A DNA stretch of 60,646 bases from Thermoanaerobaculia bacterium (GTDB lineage: Bacteria; Acidobacteriota; Thermoanaerobaculia; Gp7-AA8): contig JADGNZ010000037.1 of NCBI GenBank assembly GCA_017883205.1, forward strand, positions 1 through 60,646, in the 5' to 3' direction. Numbering within the stretch: the first letter of the stretch is position 1; each line of letters starts with the position of its first letter. The position numbers and the translations under genes were made by a program. Below the pieces are notes generated by a model. The model made no database searches, was not told the origin of the DNA, and saw only the letters and a list, made by a program, of their open reading frames with translations. Of this stretch, positions 16,530 to 23,507 are shown one piece after another.

Positions 16530-17546
16530 ATGCAACCATCGCTCGCCGTAGCCGCGCAGCCTGTGACGCGCGAGCGATTCGCGATCCACGACGCCGCCGC
16601 CGCGCCAATCTCCAGTTTCGCCGCCGATGTCCGCCGCGGACTCACTGCCGCGCCGAAGTTCCTCCTGCCTCACTACTTTTACGATGCGCTCGGCTCGGCT
16701 CTTTTCTCGGCGATCTGCGAGTTGCCCGAGTACTACGTCACCCGCGCCGAGGATGAGATCCTGCGCGAGCGGGGGGCGGAGATTGCGGCCAGCTTCGGAC
16801 CGGCTGTGCGCCTCGTGGAGCTGGGAAGCGGAAGCGCGAGGAAGACCCGTCACCTCATCAGCGCAATCGTGGAGAGGCAAAGCACGCTCGAGTACATTCC
16901 GGTCGATGTCGATGCCGGCATCCTCACTGCCAGCGCCCACGAACTGCTGACCGATTACCCGCAGCTCTCGATCCACGCAATCTGCGGCGACTTCCGCGAG
17001 CCGGCGGCGTTGCTCCGGCCTCACCTTCCGCCCTCGGACGAACGGACGATCGTCCTCTTCCTCGGCTCGAGCATCGGCAACCTCGACCCTTCCGAATCCG
17101 GCGCGATGCTCGCCAACCTGCGCACCGCACTCGCTCCCGGCGATGCCCTCTTCCTTGGCGCTGATCTACGCAAGTCTCCGTCGATCCTCGAACCCGCCTA
17201 CGACGATCCCCTCGGCGTCACCGCAGCCTTCAACCTCAACCTACTCGGCCGCATCAACCGCGAGCTCGGCGGAACGTTTGACCTCGCTTCGTTCGCGCAT
17301 CGCGCCTTCTACAACGAAACCGCAGGACGCATCGAAATGCACCTCGTCAGCCGCAAAGCGCAGCGGGTTCTCATCGACGGCTACGAGATCGCCTTCGCCG
17401 AGGGTGAGTCGATCCACACCGAGAACTCGCACAAGTACGACGACGCCACCCTGCGCACCCTCGCCAACGCCGGCGGATTCACGATCGAGCAGCGCTGGAC
17501 GGATCGCAACGGTTACTTCGCGGATTTGCTGATGGTCGCGAGATGA
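16530..17546 (+). CDS. egtD: L-histidine N-alpha-methyltransferase (EgtD-like)
   Basis: A 338-residue SAM-dependent methyltransferase of the EgtD family, which trimethylates histidine to hercynine in ergothioneine synthesis. Recognisable segments are FYDALGSALFSAICELPEYY near the N-terminus, motif I as VELGSGSARKT, VDVDAGIL, and FLGSSIGNLDPSE followed by GDALFLGADLRK. The C-terminal substrate-binding part is present (NPLGVTAAFNLNLLGRIN-type region). No egtB or other ergothioneine gene is nearby, so the pathway may be split, or the gene may act on another imidazole substrate. Confidence 0.9.
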   Translation: MQPSLAVAAQPVTRERFAIHDAAAAPISSFAADVRRGLTAAPKFLLPHYFYDALGSALFSAICELPEYYVTRAEDEILRERGAEIAASFGPAVRLVELGSGSARKTRHLISAIVERQSTLEYIPVDVDAGILTASAHELLTDYPQLSIHAICGDFREPAALLRPHLPPSDERTIVLFLGSSIGNLDPSESGAMLANLRTALAPGDALFLGADLRKSPSILEPAYDDPLGVTAAFNLNLLGRINRELGGTFDLASFAHRAFYNETAGRIEMHLVSRKAQRVLIDGYEIAFAEGESIHTENSHKYDDATLRTLANAGGFTIEQRWTDRNGYFADLLMVAR

Positions 17547-17547
17547 A

Positions 17548-17626
17548 CGTAGGTCGGACTCTCCAGTCCGACTGCTCGTGTTGTCGCACAAACATCGGCC
17601 AGTCGGACTAGAGAGTCCGACCTACG
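17548..17626. repeat. Y-family inverted repeat (GTAGGTCGGACT arms)
   Basis: 27-nt arms at 17548-17574 and 17600-17626 match at 26 of 27 positions around a 25-nt centre. Each arm holds a nested GTCGGACT/AGTCCGAC hairpin. It lies between egtD and tRNA-His and could terminate egtD. Confidence 0.85.
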
Positions 17627-17708
17627 TAAGCCATTCGAGAATGCAACCCGCCGCCCTGCTGTTCTTACTCGCGCCTCAGAGCTTTTCTGAGTATCATTCC
17701 GCTCCTGT

Positions 17709-17785
17709 GCCGAGGTAGCTCAGTTGGTTAGAGCACCAGATTGTGGATCTGGGGGTCGCCGGTTCGATCCCGGCCCTCGGTACCA
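17709..17785 (+). tRNA. tRNA-His (anticodon GTG) with atypical acceptor end
   Basis: The cloverleaf reads: acceptor GCCGAGG/CCTCGGT, D-arm GCTC...GAGC, anticodon stem CCAGA/TCTGG with loop TTGTGGA (GTG), T-arm GCCGG-TTCGATC-CCGGC, discriminator A, encoded CCA. Position -1 is encoded T and the discriminator is A73, so the usual bacterial G-1:C73 identity pair is missing; pair 1:72 is G:T. hisS lies 1.6 kb downstream. Confidence 0.95.
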
Positions 17786-17794
17786 GCGACTTTC

Positions 17795-19294
17795 TCACTT
17801 CCGTCCGTACAACTTCGCGTCGCCGCCATCCGCGACCAGGTTGTAGCGAGCGGCGAGGCGCGACGCAAGCGGCGCACCGGCCGGCATCTTCCAGACATAG
17901 ATGTAGTCGAGTACATCCGCGTACGCGTCCGGGTTGAAATCGCCGGGATGCGTCTCAATATCGATGATCGGCGGTCTGCGCACTCCCTCGCGAAATGCAA
18001 CTGGGAAGAATCCGAAAGCTGCTTCGTAGTTGCCGAGGTCGATGAGACGCCGTTCGGCGAATGCATACGAGACCGTGTGGTTGAACACCGGAAGCAGCGA
18101 GTGCGGCGAGGAGTGATCGAAGTTCAGCGCAACAACCGTGTGAAGCGGCGCCACTGACGACAAAGACACGGTCGCGGCTGCAAGATCCTTTGCGCTCCGC
18201 TTCCAGCACTCGCGCATGAAGTAGACATTGCCGAGCGCTACGGCAGCGAAGACGACCGCCAGCAGAATGCGCGGCATCCGATGCGAGAGCCAGGGCAGGC
18301 AAATCAGATAGGGGAAGATCAGCAGCCGCGCTTTGAGTAAGAGTCCTTCTTCGACGCTGAGCGGCGCGGCCAGAAAGAGCACGATCGCGAGAATTGTGAG
18401 CAACAGAAACGCATCCCGCTCGCGCACGATCAATCGGCGCCGCTTCCAATCGATATTCTCCAACGCCAGCGTCGCCGCGATCAGCAGACCGAACAAGATT
18501 CCGATCGCCGTACCGAACGTCAACTGCCGCAGACTGAACGTCAGCAGGACGGCCACGCGAAACAACGGCTCCCATATCACCGCGCCAGCCCAGGTCCAGT
18601 GACCGCCGGGAGGCTTCGGTTGCAGAACGAACCAGAGCAACAGAGCGATCGCCGGAACGAACGCCACTCCCTGCCGCCACTCCGATTTCCACCCTCGGAT
18701 CGCCACAGAAATCGCCCAGATGACGATCGCGAACAGCAGCGCAACTGCCGCCGGCAGCGCGTGTCCGAAGTAACAAAGGACCAGCCAGAAAGCCGTCACG
18801 GCAACCGGCCGCCATCCGCCCTTGCCGCGAGCGTCCCACGCCGAAGCAATCGCAAAGAGCGCGATCGCCACGCCGATGGAGTAGTTGTAGAAGCCCATCT
18901 GCAGCAGAACGTGAAACGCCAGCGGCATCGCCAGCAGCGCGAAGACCCGGCTGCGCAGATCGACGACACCGGCAAGCCGCCAGCATCCGCCGAGAAACAG
19001 CAGGATGATCATGCTGACGAGCAGCTTCTCAGCGACCACCGGCGGAACGACGCCAAGCGCAAGCCAGAGAAACGCGTGACCGAGCCAATTGGGATACGGC
19101 CGCAGATCCGCCGCATAGACCCGCTGAAATGCAGGTGTACCGGCCGTCAACTCGCGCAGTACCGTCGCGTTGTAGACGTGCGACGCGCCGTCGACTGTGG
19201 GCAGGTACTCGACGCGCCACACCGGCAACAGGTGCAGCAACGCCACAACCACAAAGAGTGCGTGCAGCCACCACCGGCCCTTCGTTTCGTTCAC
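17795..19294 (-). CDS. Polytopic membrane protein, possible glycosyltransferase-like
   Basis: A 499-residue protein with about 10-12 hydrophobic segments in its first 400 residues and a soluble C-terminal part (DLGNYEAAFGFFPVAF... IIDIETHPGDFNPDAYADVLDYIYVW). An early acidic loop after TM1 (YLPTVDGASHVYN) resembles the first loop of GT-C glycosyltransferases. No confident family. The GTG start at 19294 is chosen because TATGAT lies 6 nt upstream and the protein then begins just before TM1. It converges with tRNA-His, ending 10 nt away, and is divergent from hisS. Confidence 0.7.
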   Translation of the reverse strand: MNETKGRWWLHALFVVVALLHLLPVWRVEYLPTVDGASHVYNATVLRELTAGTPAFQRVYAADLRPYPNWLGHAFLWLALGVVPPVVAEKLLVSMIILLFLGGCWRLAGVVDLRSRVFALLAMPLAFHVLLQMGFYNYSIGVAIALFAIASAWDARGKGGWRPVAVTAFWLVLCYFGHALPAAVALLFAIVIWAISVAIRGWKSEWRQGVAFVPAIALLLWFVLQPKPPGGHWTWAGAVIWEPLFRVAVLLTFSLRQLTFGTAIGILFGLLIAATLALENIDWKRRRLIVRERDAFLLLTILAIVLFLAAPLSVEEGLLLKARLLIFPYLICLPWLSHRMPRILLAVVFAAVALGNVYFMRECWKRSAKDLAAATVSLSSVAPLHTVVALNFDHSSPHSLLPVFNHTVSYAFAERRLIDLGNYEAAFGFFPVAFREGVRRPPIIDIETHPGDFNPDAYADVLDYIYVWKMPAGAPLASRLAARYNLVADGGDAKLYGRK

Positions 19295-19300
19295 GTCTCC

Positions 19301-19306
19301 ATCATA
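19301..19306 (-). promoter_or_regulatory. -10-like element TATGAT 6 nt before a GTG start
   Basis: On the minus strand TATGAT ends 6 nt before the GTG at 19294, consistent with leaderless transcription of the membrane protein gene. Confidence 0.45.
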
Positions 19307-19376
19307 GGCGCCGATCGCAAGGCTTGTTACGTTACTCTGCCGCTCGCTATCATGCGCGCCCGGCGTACCCGACCTC

Positions 19377-20825
19377 ATGCCAAACGAAATCCAAACCGTT
19401 GAGCCCCGCATCTCCCGCGGCCTTCGCGATCTCCTGCCCGATCAGATGCTGGCACGCCAGTCGATGATCGACACGATCCGTCACGTCTACGAGCTCTACG
19501 GATTCGTTCCGCTCAGCACGCCGGCCATCGAGTTTCTCGACGTCCTCTCCGGCAGCGCGGGACAGGAAGCGCAGCAATCGATCTTCCGCGTCAGCAATCC
19601 CGAGGAGGAAGCGCTCGGCCTTCGGTTCGATCTCACCGTTCCGCTGGCGCGCGTCATCGCCCAGTATCGCGATCTCCCGCGCCCCTTCCGCCGCTACCAG
19701 GTCTCGCCCGTCTGGCGCGCGGACAAGCCCGACAAAGGCCGCTTCCGCGAGTTCACGCAGTTCGATCTCGACTCCGTCGGCACCGAGACTGAGGTCGCCG
19801 ACACCGAGATCATGGCCGGGATGTGCGACACGCTTTCGGCGCTTGACGTCGGCCGCTATCTCGTCCGCTTCTCCAGCCGGGCCATGCTCAACCTGCTGCT
19901 CGACTTCTCCGGCATCAGCGCCAAGCAGGGCGTCGACGTTTTTCGCGTGCTCGACAAGCTCGACAAGGTCGGACTCGACAAGGTCTCGCGCGAGTTGATG
20001 AATGGCTACAAGGACGAGTCGGGCGACACGATCCGCGGCGTCGGACTGGCCGCCGATCAGGTCGATCGCATCAAGCGCTTCCTCGAGATCAAGAACGATA
20101 ATCGACGCGAAGTCGTAACACAGCTTCGCGCGCTCTTCGCAAACCTCGATCATGCCGCCGCGCAGATCGATACCGTCGAGCGAATCTCCAATCATCTCTA
20201 CGCCCTCGGCTATGACGACGACCGCGTCTCGCTCGATCTCTCCATCGCCCGCGGCCTCGCCTACTACACCGGGCCGGTCTTCGAAGCGATCCTGCTCGAC
20301 GCGCCGCAGTTCGGCTCCGTCTTCGGCGGCGGGCGTTACGACGATCTCGTCATGCGCTTCCTCGGCGAAAAAATCCCCGCCGTAGGGGCATCGATGGGTG
20401 TCGATCGCCTTCTCGCCGCTCTCGCCCACCTCGGGCGCGTCGACTCCCGAAAGGCAACCGCGCGCGTCCTCATCACGAACATGGACAAGTCGCTGACGGA
20501 CGATTACCTGCAGATGACGTGGGAACTGCGCCGCGCCGGCATCCCCACCGAGTTCTACATCGGCATGGCCAAACGCCTCGGCAAACAGCTCGAGTACGCG
20601 GATCAATACGAAATCCCGCTCGCAATCCTCTGTGGCTCGAACGAAAAAGCAAAGGGCGAGGTCACCGTGAAAAACATGGCCGCCGGCCGTGCCAAAGCGG
20701 GAGCACTCAACGACCGCAGCGCATGGCTGGCCGAGCGGCCGGGCCAGACGACGATCTCACGGGACAAGCTGGTCGATGGCATCCGCGAATTGCTCGCAGA
20801 GATCGAATCGGCACCTAACGCGTGA
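19377..20825 (+). CDS. hisS: Histidyl-tRNA synthetase
   Basis: A 482-residue class II synthetase that charges tRNA-His. Motif 1 lies in RGLRDLLPDQM...ETPAIEFLDVLSG-type sequence. Motif 2 is RRYQVSPVWRADKPDKGRFREFTQFDLDSVG, split here as RRYQVSPVWRADKP and KGRFREFTQFDLDSVG. The histidine-binding segment is ARGLAYYTG, motif 3 is in GGGRYDDL...AVGASMGVDRL, and the C-terminal anticodon domain is present. The motif-2 region resembles the divergent alphaproteobacterial/eukaryote-like HisRS type more than E. coli HisRS. A diverged copy of its last ~47 codons follows at 20929-21068. Confidence 0.95.
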   Translation: MPNEIQTVEPRISRGLRDLLPDQMLARQSMIDTIRHVYELYGFVPLSTPAIEFLDVLSGSAGQEAQQSIFRVSNPEEEALGLRFDLTVPLARVIAQYRDLPRPFRRYQVSPVWRADKPDKGRFREFTQFDLDSVGTETEVADTEIMAGMCDTLSALDVGRYLVRFSSRAMLNLLLDFSGISAKQGVDVFRVLDKLDKVGLDKVSRELMNGYKDESGDTIRGVGLAADQVDRIKRFLEIKNDNRREVVTQLRALFANLDHAAAQIDTVERISNHLYALGYDDDRVSLDLSIARGLAYYTGPVFEAILLDAPQFGSVFGGGRYDDLVMRFLGEKIPAVGASMGVDRLLAALAHLGRVDSRKATARVLITNMDKSLTDDYLQMTWELRRAGIPTEFYIGMAKRLGKQLEYADQYEIPLAILCGSNEKAKGEVTVKNMAAGRAKAGALNDRSAWLAERPGQTTISRDKLVDGIRELLAEIESAPNA

Positions 20826-20831
20826 GCGGAA

Positions 20832-20920
20832 GGGGTCAGACCGAAAGTGAAAGTGACGAAAACTGTCTGACCTCCTAAGCGACCAGCATCTTTCGTCACT
20901 TTCACTTTCGGTCTGACCCC
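20832..20920. repeat. H-family palindrome copy 1 (GGGGTCAGACC)
   Basis: Perfect 30-nt arms (20832-20861 and 20891-20920) enclose a 29-nt loop. The pairing extends into flanking GCGGAA / TTTCCGC. The 89-bp core is identical to copy 2. It begins 7 nt after the hisS stop codon. Confidence 0.95.
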
Positions 20921-20928
20921 TTTCCGCT

Positions 20929-21068
20929 GGCCGTGCCAAGGCCAGCGTGCTGAATGACCGCGGCTCTTGGCTGGCGGAACGGCCGGGTCAGACAACGATC
21001 TCTCGGGATAAGCTCGTCGAAGGGATCGAGGATTGCTCGCAGAGATTGAATCAGCACCAAACGCGTGA
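20929..21068 (+). pseudogene. Diverged, frameshifted relic of the hisS 3' end
   Basis: It aligns to hisS 20685-20825. The translation A K A S V L N D R G S W L A E R P G Q T T I S R D K L V E G I matches the HisRS C-terminus with few changes. A single missing base then shifts the frame, after which L L A E I E S A P N A stop is recovered in another frame. DNA identity is roughly 80% by eye, so it is not a recent perfect duplication. It lies between two identical palindromes. Confidence 0.9.
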
Positions 21069-21074
21069 GTGGAA

Positions 21075-21163
21075 GGGGTCAGACCGAAAGTGAAAGTGAC
21101 GAAAACTGTCTGACCTCCTAAGCGACCAGCATCTTTCGTCACTTTCACTTTCGGTCTGACCCC
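21075..21163. repeat. H-family palindrome copy 2 (GGGGTCAGACC)
   Basis: Identical over 89 bp to the copy at 20832. Its flanking bases are GTGGAA / TTCCAC instead of GCGGAA / TTTCCGC, so pairing of the outer stem is kept by a compensatory change. Confidence 0.95.
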
Positions 21164-21224
21164 TTCCACGGCACCCTGTGTCATCCTTGCCGTGAGCGAC
21201 GTTCGGCGGCGCTCCGACAAACGC

Positions 21225-22994
21225 ATGACCGAAACCATCATCCTTGACGGCCACTCCCTCACGATCGAGCAGCTCGTGCGCATCGCGCGCGACGCGAGCG
21301 TGCGCGTGGCGATCGATCCGTCGTGCGATGCGCGCGTCGCCGCCAGCGAGGCGCTCATCGCGCGCGTCGTCGCCAACTATCGACGCGCCTGGGAAGCGGG
21401 CGAGCCGGCAGCGACTGAGTACGGCGTCACCACCGGCTTCGGCGAATTCAAAGACAAACCAATAGCTCCGGCCGATCTCGAGCAGCTCCAGCGCAACCTT
21501 CTGCTCTCGCACTCCGTCGGCGTCGGCGAGAACTGCGATCCCGACGATCTCTCCAACTACTTCCCTGCCGACGTCGTGCGCGCCGTGCTGGTCACGCGAC
21601 TCAACTCGTTCCTGCAAGGCCACTCTGGCGTCCGCCGCAAACTCGTCGACATCCTCCAGGCGATGCTCGAGCGCGGCGTCATCCCGCTCGTGCCGTTACG
21701 CGGCTCCGTCGGTGCCAGCGGCGATCTCTGCCCTCTCTCTCACACCTTCGCCACCCTTCTCGGCGCCGGCCGCTTCTACATCGCCGGGACCACGGAACTA
21801 CGCGACGCATCCGAGCTCCCTGGGACCGCGGGCGTCTCGCCCGCATCGATCGAGCCGAAGACAGCGGGCGAGACGCCCGCGCTCCCAGGGTTTACTGCCG
21901 AAGATCTCAGACCGACCTTCAAGGAAGGACTCGCCCTCGTAAACGGCGTCAACTTCTCCGCATCGATGCTCGCGTTCGGCGTCGCCGATGCCGAGCGTCT
22001 CGCCGATCTCGCCGACGCCTCCGCCGCGATGACGCTCGAAGCGATGGGCGGTTGCACGCGCGCGCTCGATCCAAAAGTCCACGCCGCGCGCGGACACGCA
22101 GGCCAGATCGCCAGCGCGGCGCGCATGCGCGCGCTCATCGCCGGAAGCAAACTCGTCGAGCGTGCCGGCGCCGTGCAGGATCCGTATTCGCTCCGCTGCG
22201 CGCCGCAGGTTCACGGTGCCTCGCGCGCGGCCATCCGTTACGCACGCGAGGTGGCCGAGCGCGAGATCAACGCCGCCACCGACAATCCGCTCTTCTTTCC
22301 CGGCGAATCCGAGCCGTTCGATGTTCAATTCCGCGACAACTGGCCGCCGAACTATCGCGGCGACGAGCGCCTCGCCTACTCCGCCGGCAACTTCCACGGC
22401 CAGCCGATCGCGCTCGCCGCCGACTTCCTCAGCATCGCCCTCGCCGAACTGGCCAATATCTCCGAGCGCCGCACGCAGATGCTGCTCGACAGCGACCACA
22501 ATCGCGGCCTTCCGTCGAACCTCACCACGCGTCCCGGCGTGAACTCAGGCCTGATGATCATGCAGTACACCGCCGCCTCGCTCGTCTCCGAGAACAAAGT
22601 CCTCGCCCACCCCGCCTCGGTCGATTCAATTCCGACCGGCGCGAACGCCGAGGATCATGTGTCGATGTCGACGCACGCGGCGCGCAAAATGCGAACGATC
22701 CTCAGCAACGCGCAGAGTGTCCTGGCCATCGAGCTGATCGTCGCCGCACAGGCGATCGACTGGCGCGTAGCGATGATGCAAGGCGTGCCTGAAGCGCACA
22801 ACCTCGCCGCCGCCGAGTCGCAGGCAACGGCGTTCGAAGCCGCCGTCTCCGAACACGCCGACGACATCGCGAAACTCCTCGGCCACGGTACCGCAGAGCA
22901 CTATCTCCGCGTCCGCGCCCTCGTCGATCCTGTCTTCGCTGACCGCCCGCTCCACGAATCCATCCGTCGCATCCGCCTCGGCATCTGCCAATAG
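21225..22994 (+). CDS. hutH: Histidine ammonia-lyase with a palindromic element inserted in frame
   Basis: The enzyme deaminates L-histidine to urocanate, the first step of histidine use. With the ATG at 21225 it has 589 residues; a GTG at 21192 would add 11. The self-cyclising Ala-Ser-Gly (164-166 in GSVGASGDLCPLSH) that forms the MIO cofactor is present, as are the YGVTTGFG loop, SRAAIRYAREVAEREINAATDNP and FHGQP segments. Residues about 198-222 (LPGTAGVSPAS...TAGETPALPG) are not part of the family; they translate a 73-bp palindrome. No other hut gene is adjacent. Confidence 0.93.
   Translation: MTETIILDGHSLTIEQLVRIARDASVRVAIDPSCDARVAASEALIARVVANYRRAWEAGEPAATEYGVTTGFGEFKDKPIAPADLEQLQRNLLLSHSVGVGENCDPDDLSNYFPADVVRAVLVTRLNSFLQGHSGVRRKLVDILQAMLERGVIPLVPLRGSVGASGDLCPLSHTFATLLGAGRFYIAGTTELRDASELPGTAGVSPASIEPKTAGETPALPGFTAEDLRPTFKEGLALVNGVNFSASMLAFGVADAERLADLADASAAMTLEAMGGCTRALDPKVHAARGHAGQIASAARMRALIAGSKLVERAGAVQDPYSLRCAPQVHGASRAAIRYAREVAEREINAATDNPLFFPGESEPFDVQFRDNWPPNYRGDERLAYSAGNFHGQPIALAADFLSIALAELANISERRTQMLLDSDHNRGLPSNLTTRPGVNSGLMIMQYTAASLVSENKVLAHPASVDSIPTGANAEDHVSMSTHAARKMRTILSNAQSVLAIELIVAAQAIDWRVAMMQGVPEAHNLAAAESQATAFEAAVSEHADDIAKLLGHGTAEHYLRVRALVDPVFADRPLHESIRRIRLGICQ
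21818..21890. repeat. REP-like palindrome inside hutH
   Basis: CCCTGGGA and GCGGGCGTCTCGCCCGC on the left pair with GCGGGCGAGACGCCCGC and TCCCAGGG on the right. Each 17-nt inner arm is itself a small hairpin with the same CGTCTCG core as the REPs at 79-557 and 42.06 kb. The length and frame leave the gene open. Confidence 0.92.
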
Positions 22995-22999
22995 CAACC

Positions 23000-23416
23000 A
23001 TGCGCGACCTCGACCTCGGCGACGGCATCGTGATTCCCGGCAGCCTCCTGCGCGCTGCCACCTCGCGCGCCGGCGGCCCGGGCGGGCAGAACGTGAACAA
23101 GGTCGAGACGCGCGTCACGATCGAAGTCGACGTCGACACGCTGCCGCTGCCCGACGATCGCAAACAACGCATCCGCGAACGCCTCGCCGGCCGCATCAAC
23201 AAACTCGGCGTTCTGCGCGTCACCTCCCAAGCCGAACGAAGCCAGCTCGCCAACCGCGACCGCGCTCTCGCGAGAATGGAAGAACTGATCGCCGACGCCA
23301 TCGCAGAACAGGAAATACGCAAACCAACGCGCATCTCCCGCGCCCAGAAAACGCGGCGATTGGAAGAGAAGAAACGCCGCGCGCAGACGAAGAAGCTACG
23401 GAAGATCGAGGATTAG
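23000..23416 (+). CDS. arfB: Peptidyl-tRNA hydrolase ArfB-type ribosome rescue factor
   Basis: A 138-residue single-domain release-factor homologue. The catalytic GGQ is in SRAGGPGGQNVNKVETRV (residues 22-39), and the basic C-terminal tail (RRLEEKKRRAQTKKLRKIED) enters the mRNA channel of stalled ribosomes in the family. It lacks the codon-recognition domain of RF1/RF2. It starts 5 nt after hutH ends and may be co-transcribed with it. Confidence 0.9.
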   Translation: MRDLDLGDGIVIPGSLLRAATSRAGGPGGQNVNKVETRVTIEVDVDTLPLPDDRKQRIRERLAGRINKLGVLRVTSQAERSQLANRDRALARMEELIADAIAEQEIRKPTRISRAQKTRRLEEKKRRAQTKKLRKIED

Positions 23417-23420
23417 TTTT

Positions 23421-23501
23421 GATCCGCAGATGACGCAGATAAGACGCAGATAAACAGCCGCACGACTCTCATCTGCGTCCTATCTGCGTCATCTGCGGAT
23501 C
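23421..23501. repeat. T-family inverted repeat (GACGCAGAT words)
   Basis: 31-nt arms (23421-23451 and 23471-23501) match at 30 positions, each holding three GACGCAGAT-like words. It sits between the convergent arfB and VPS10 gene ends. Confidence 0.9.
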
Positions 23502-23507
23502 AAGGTT

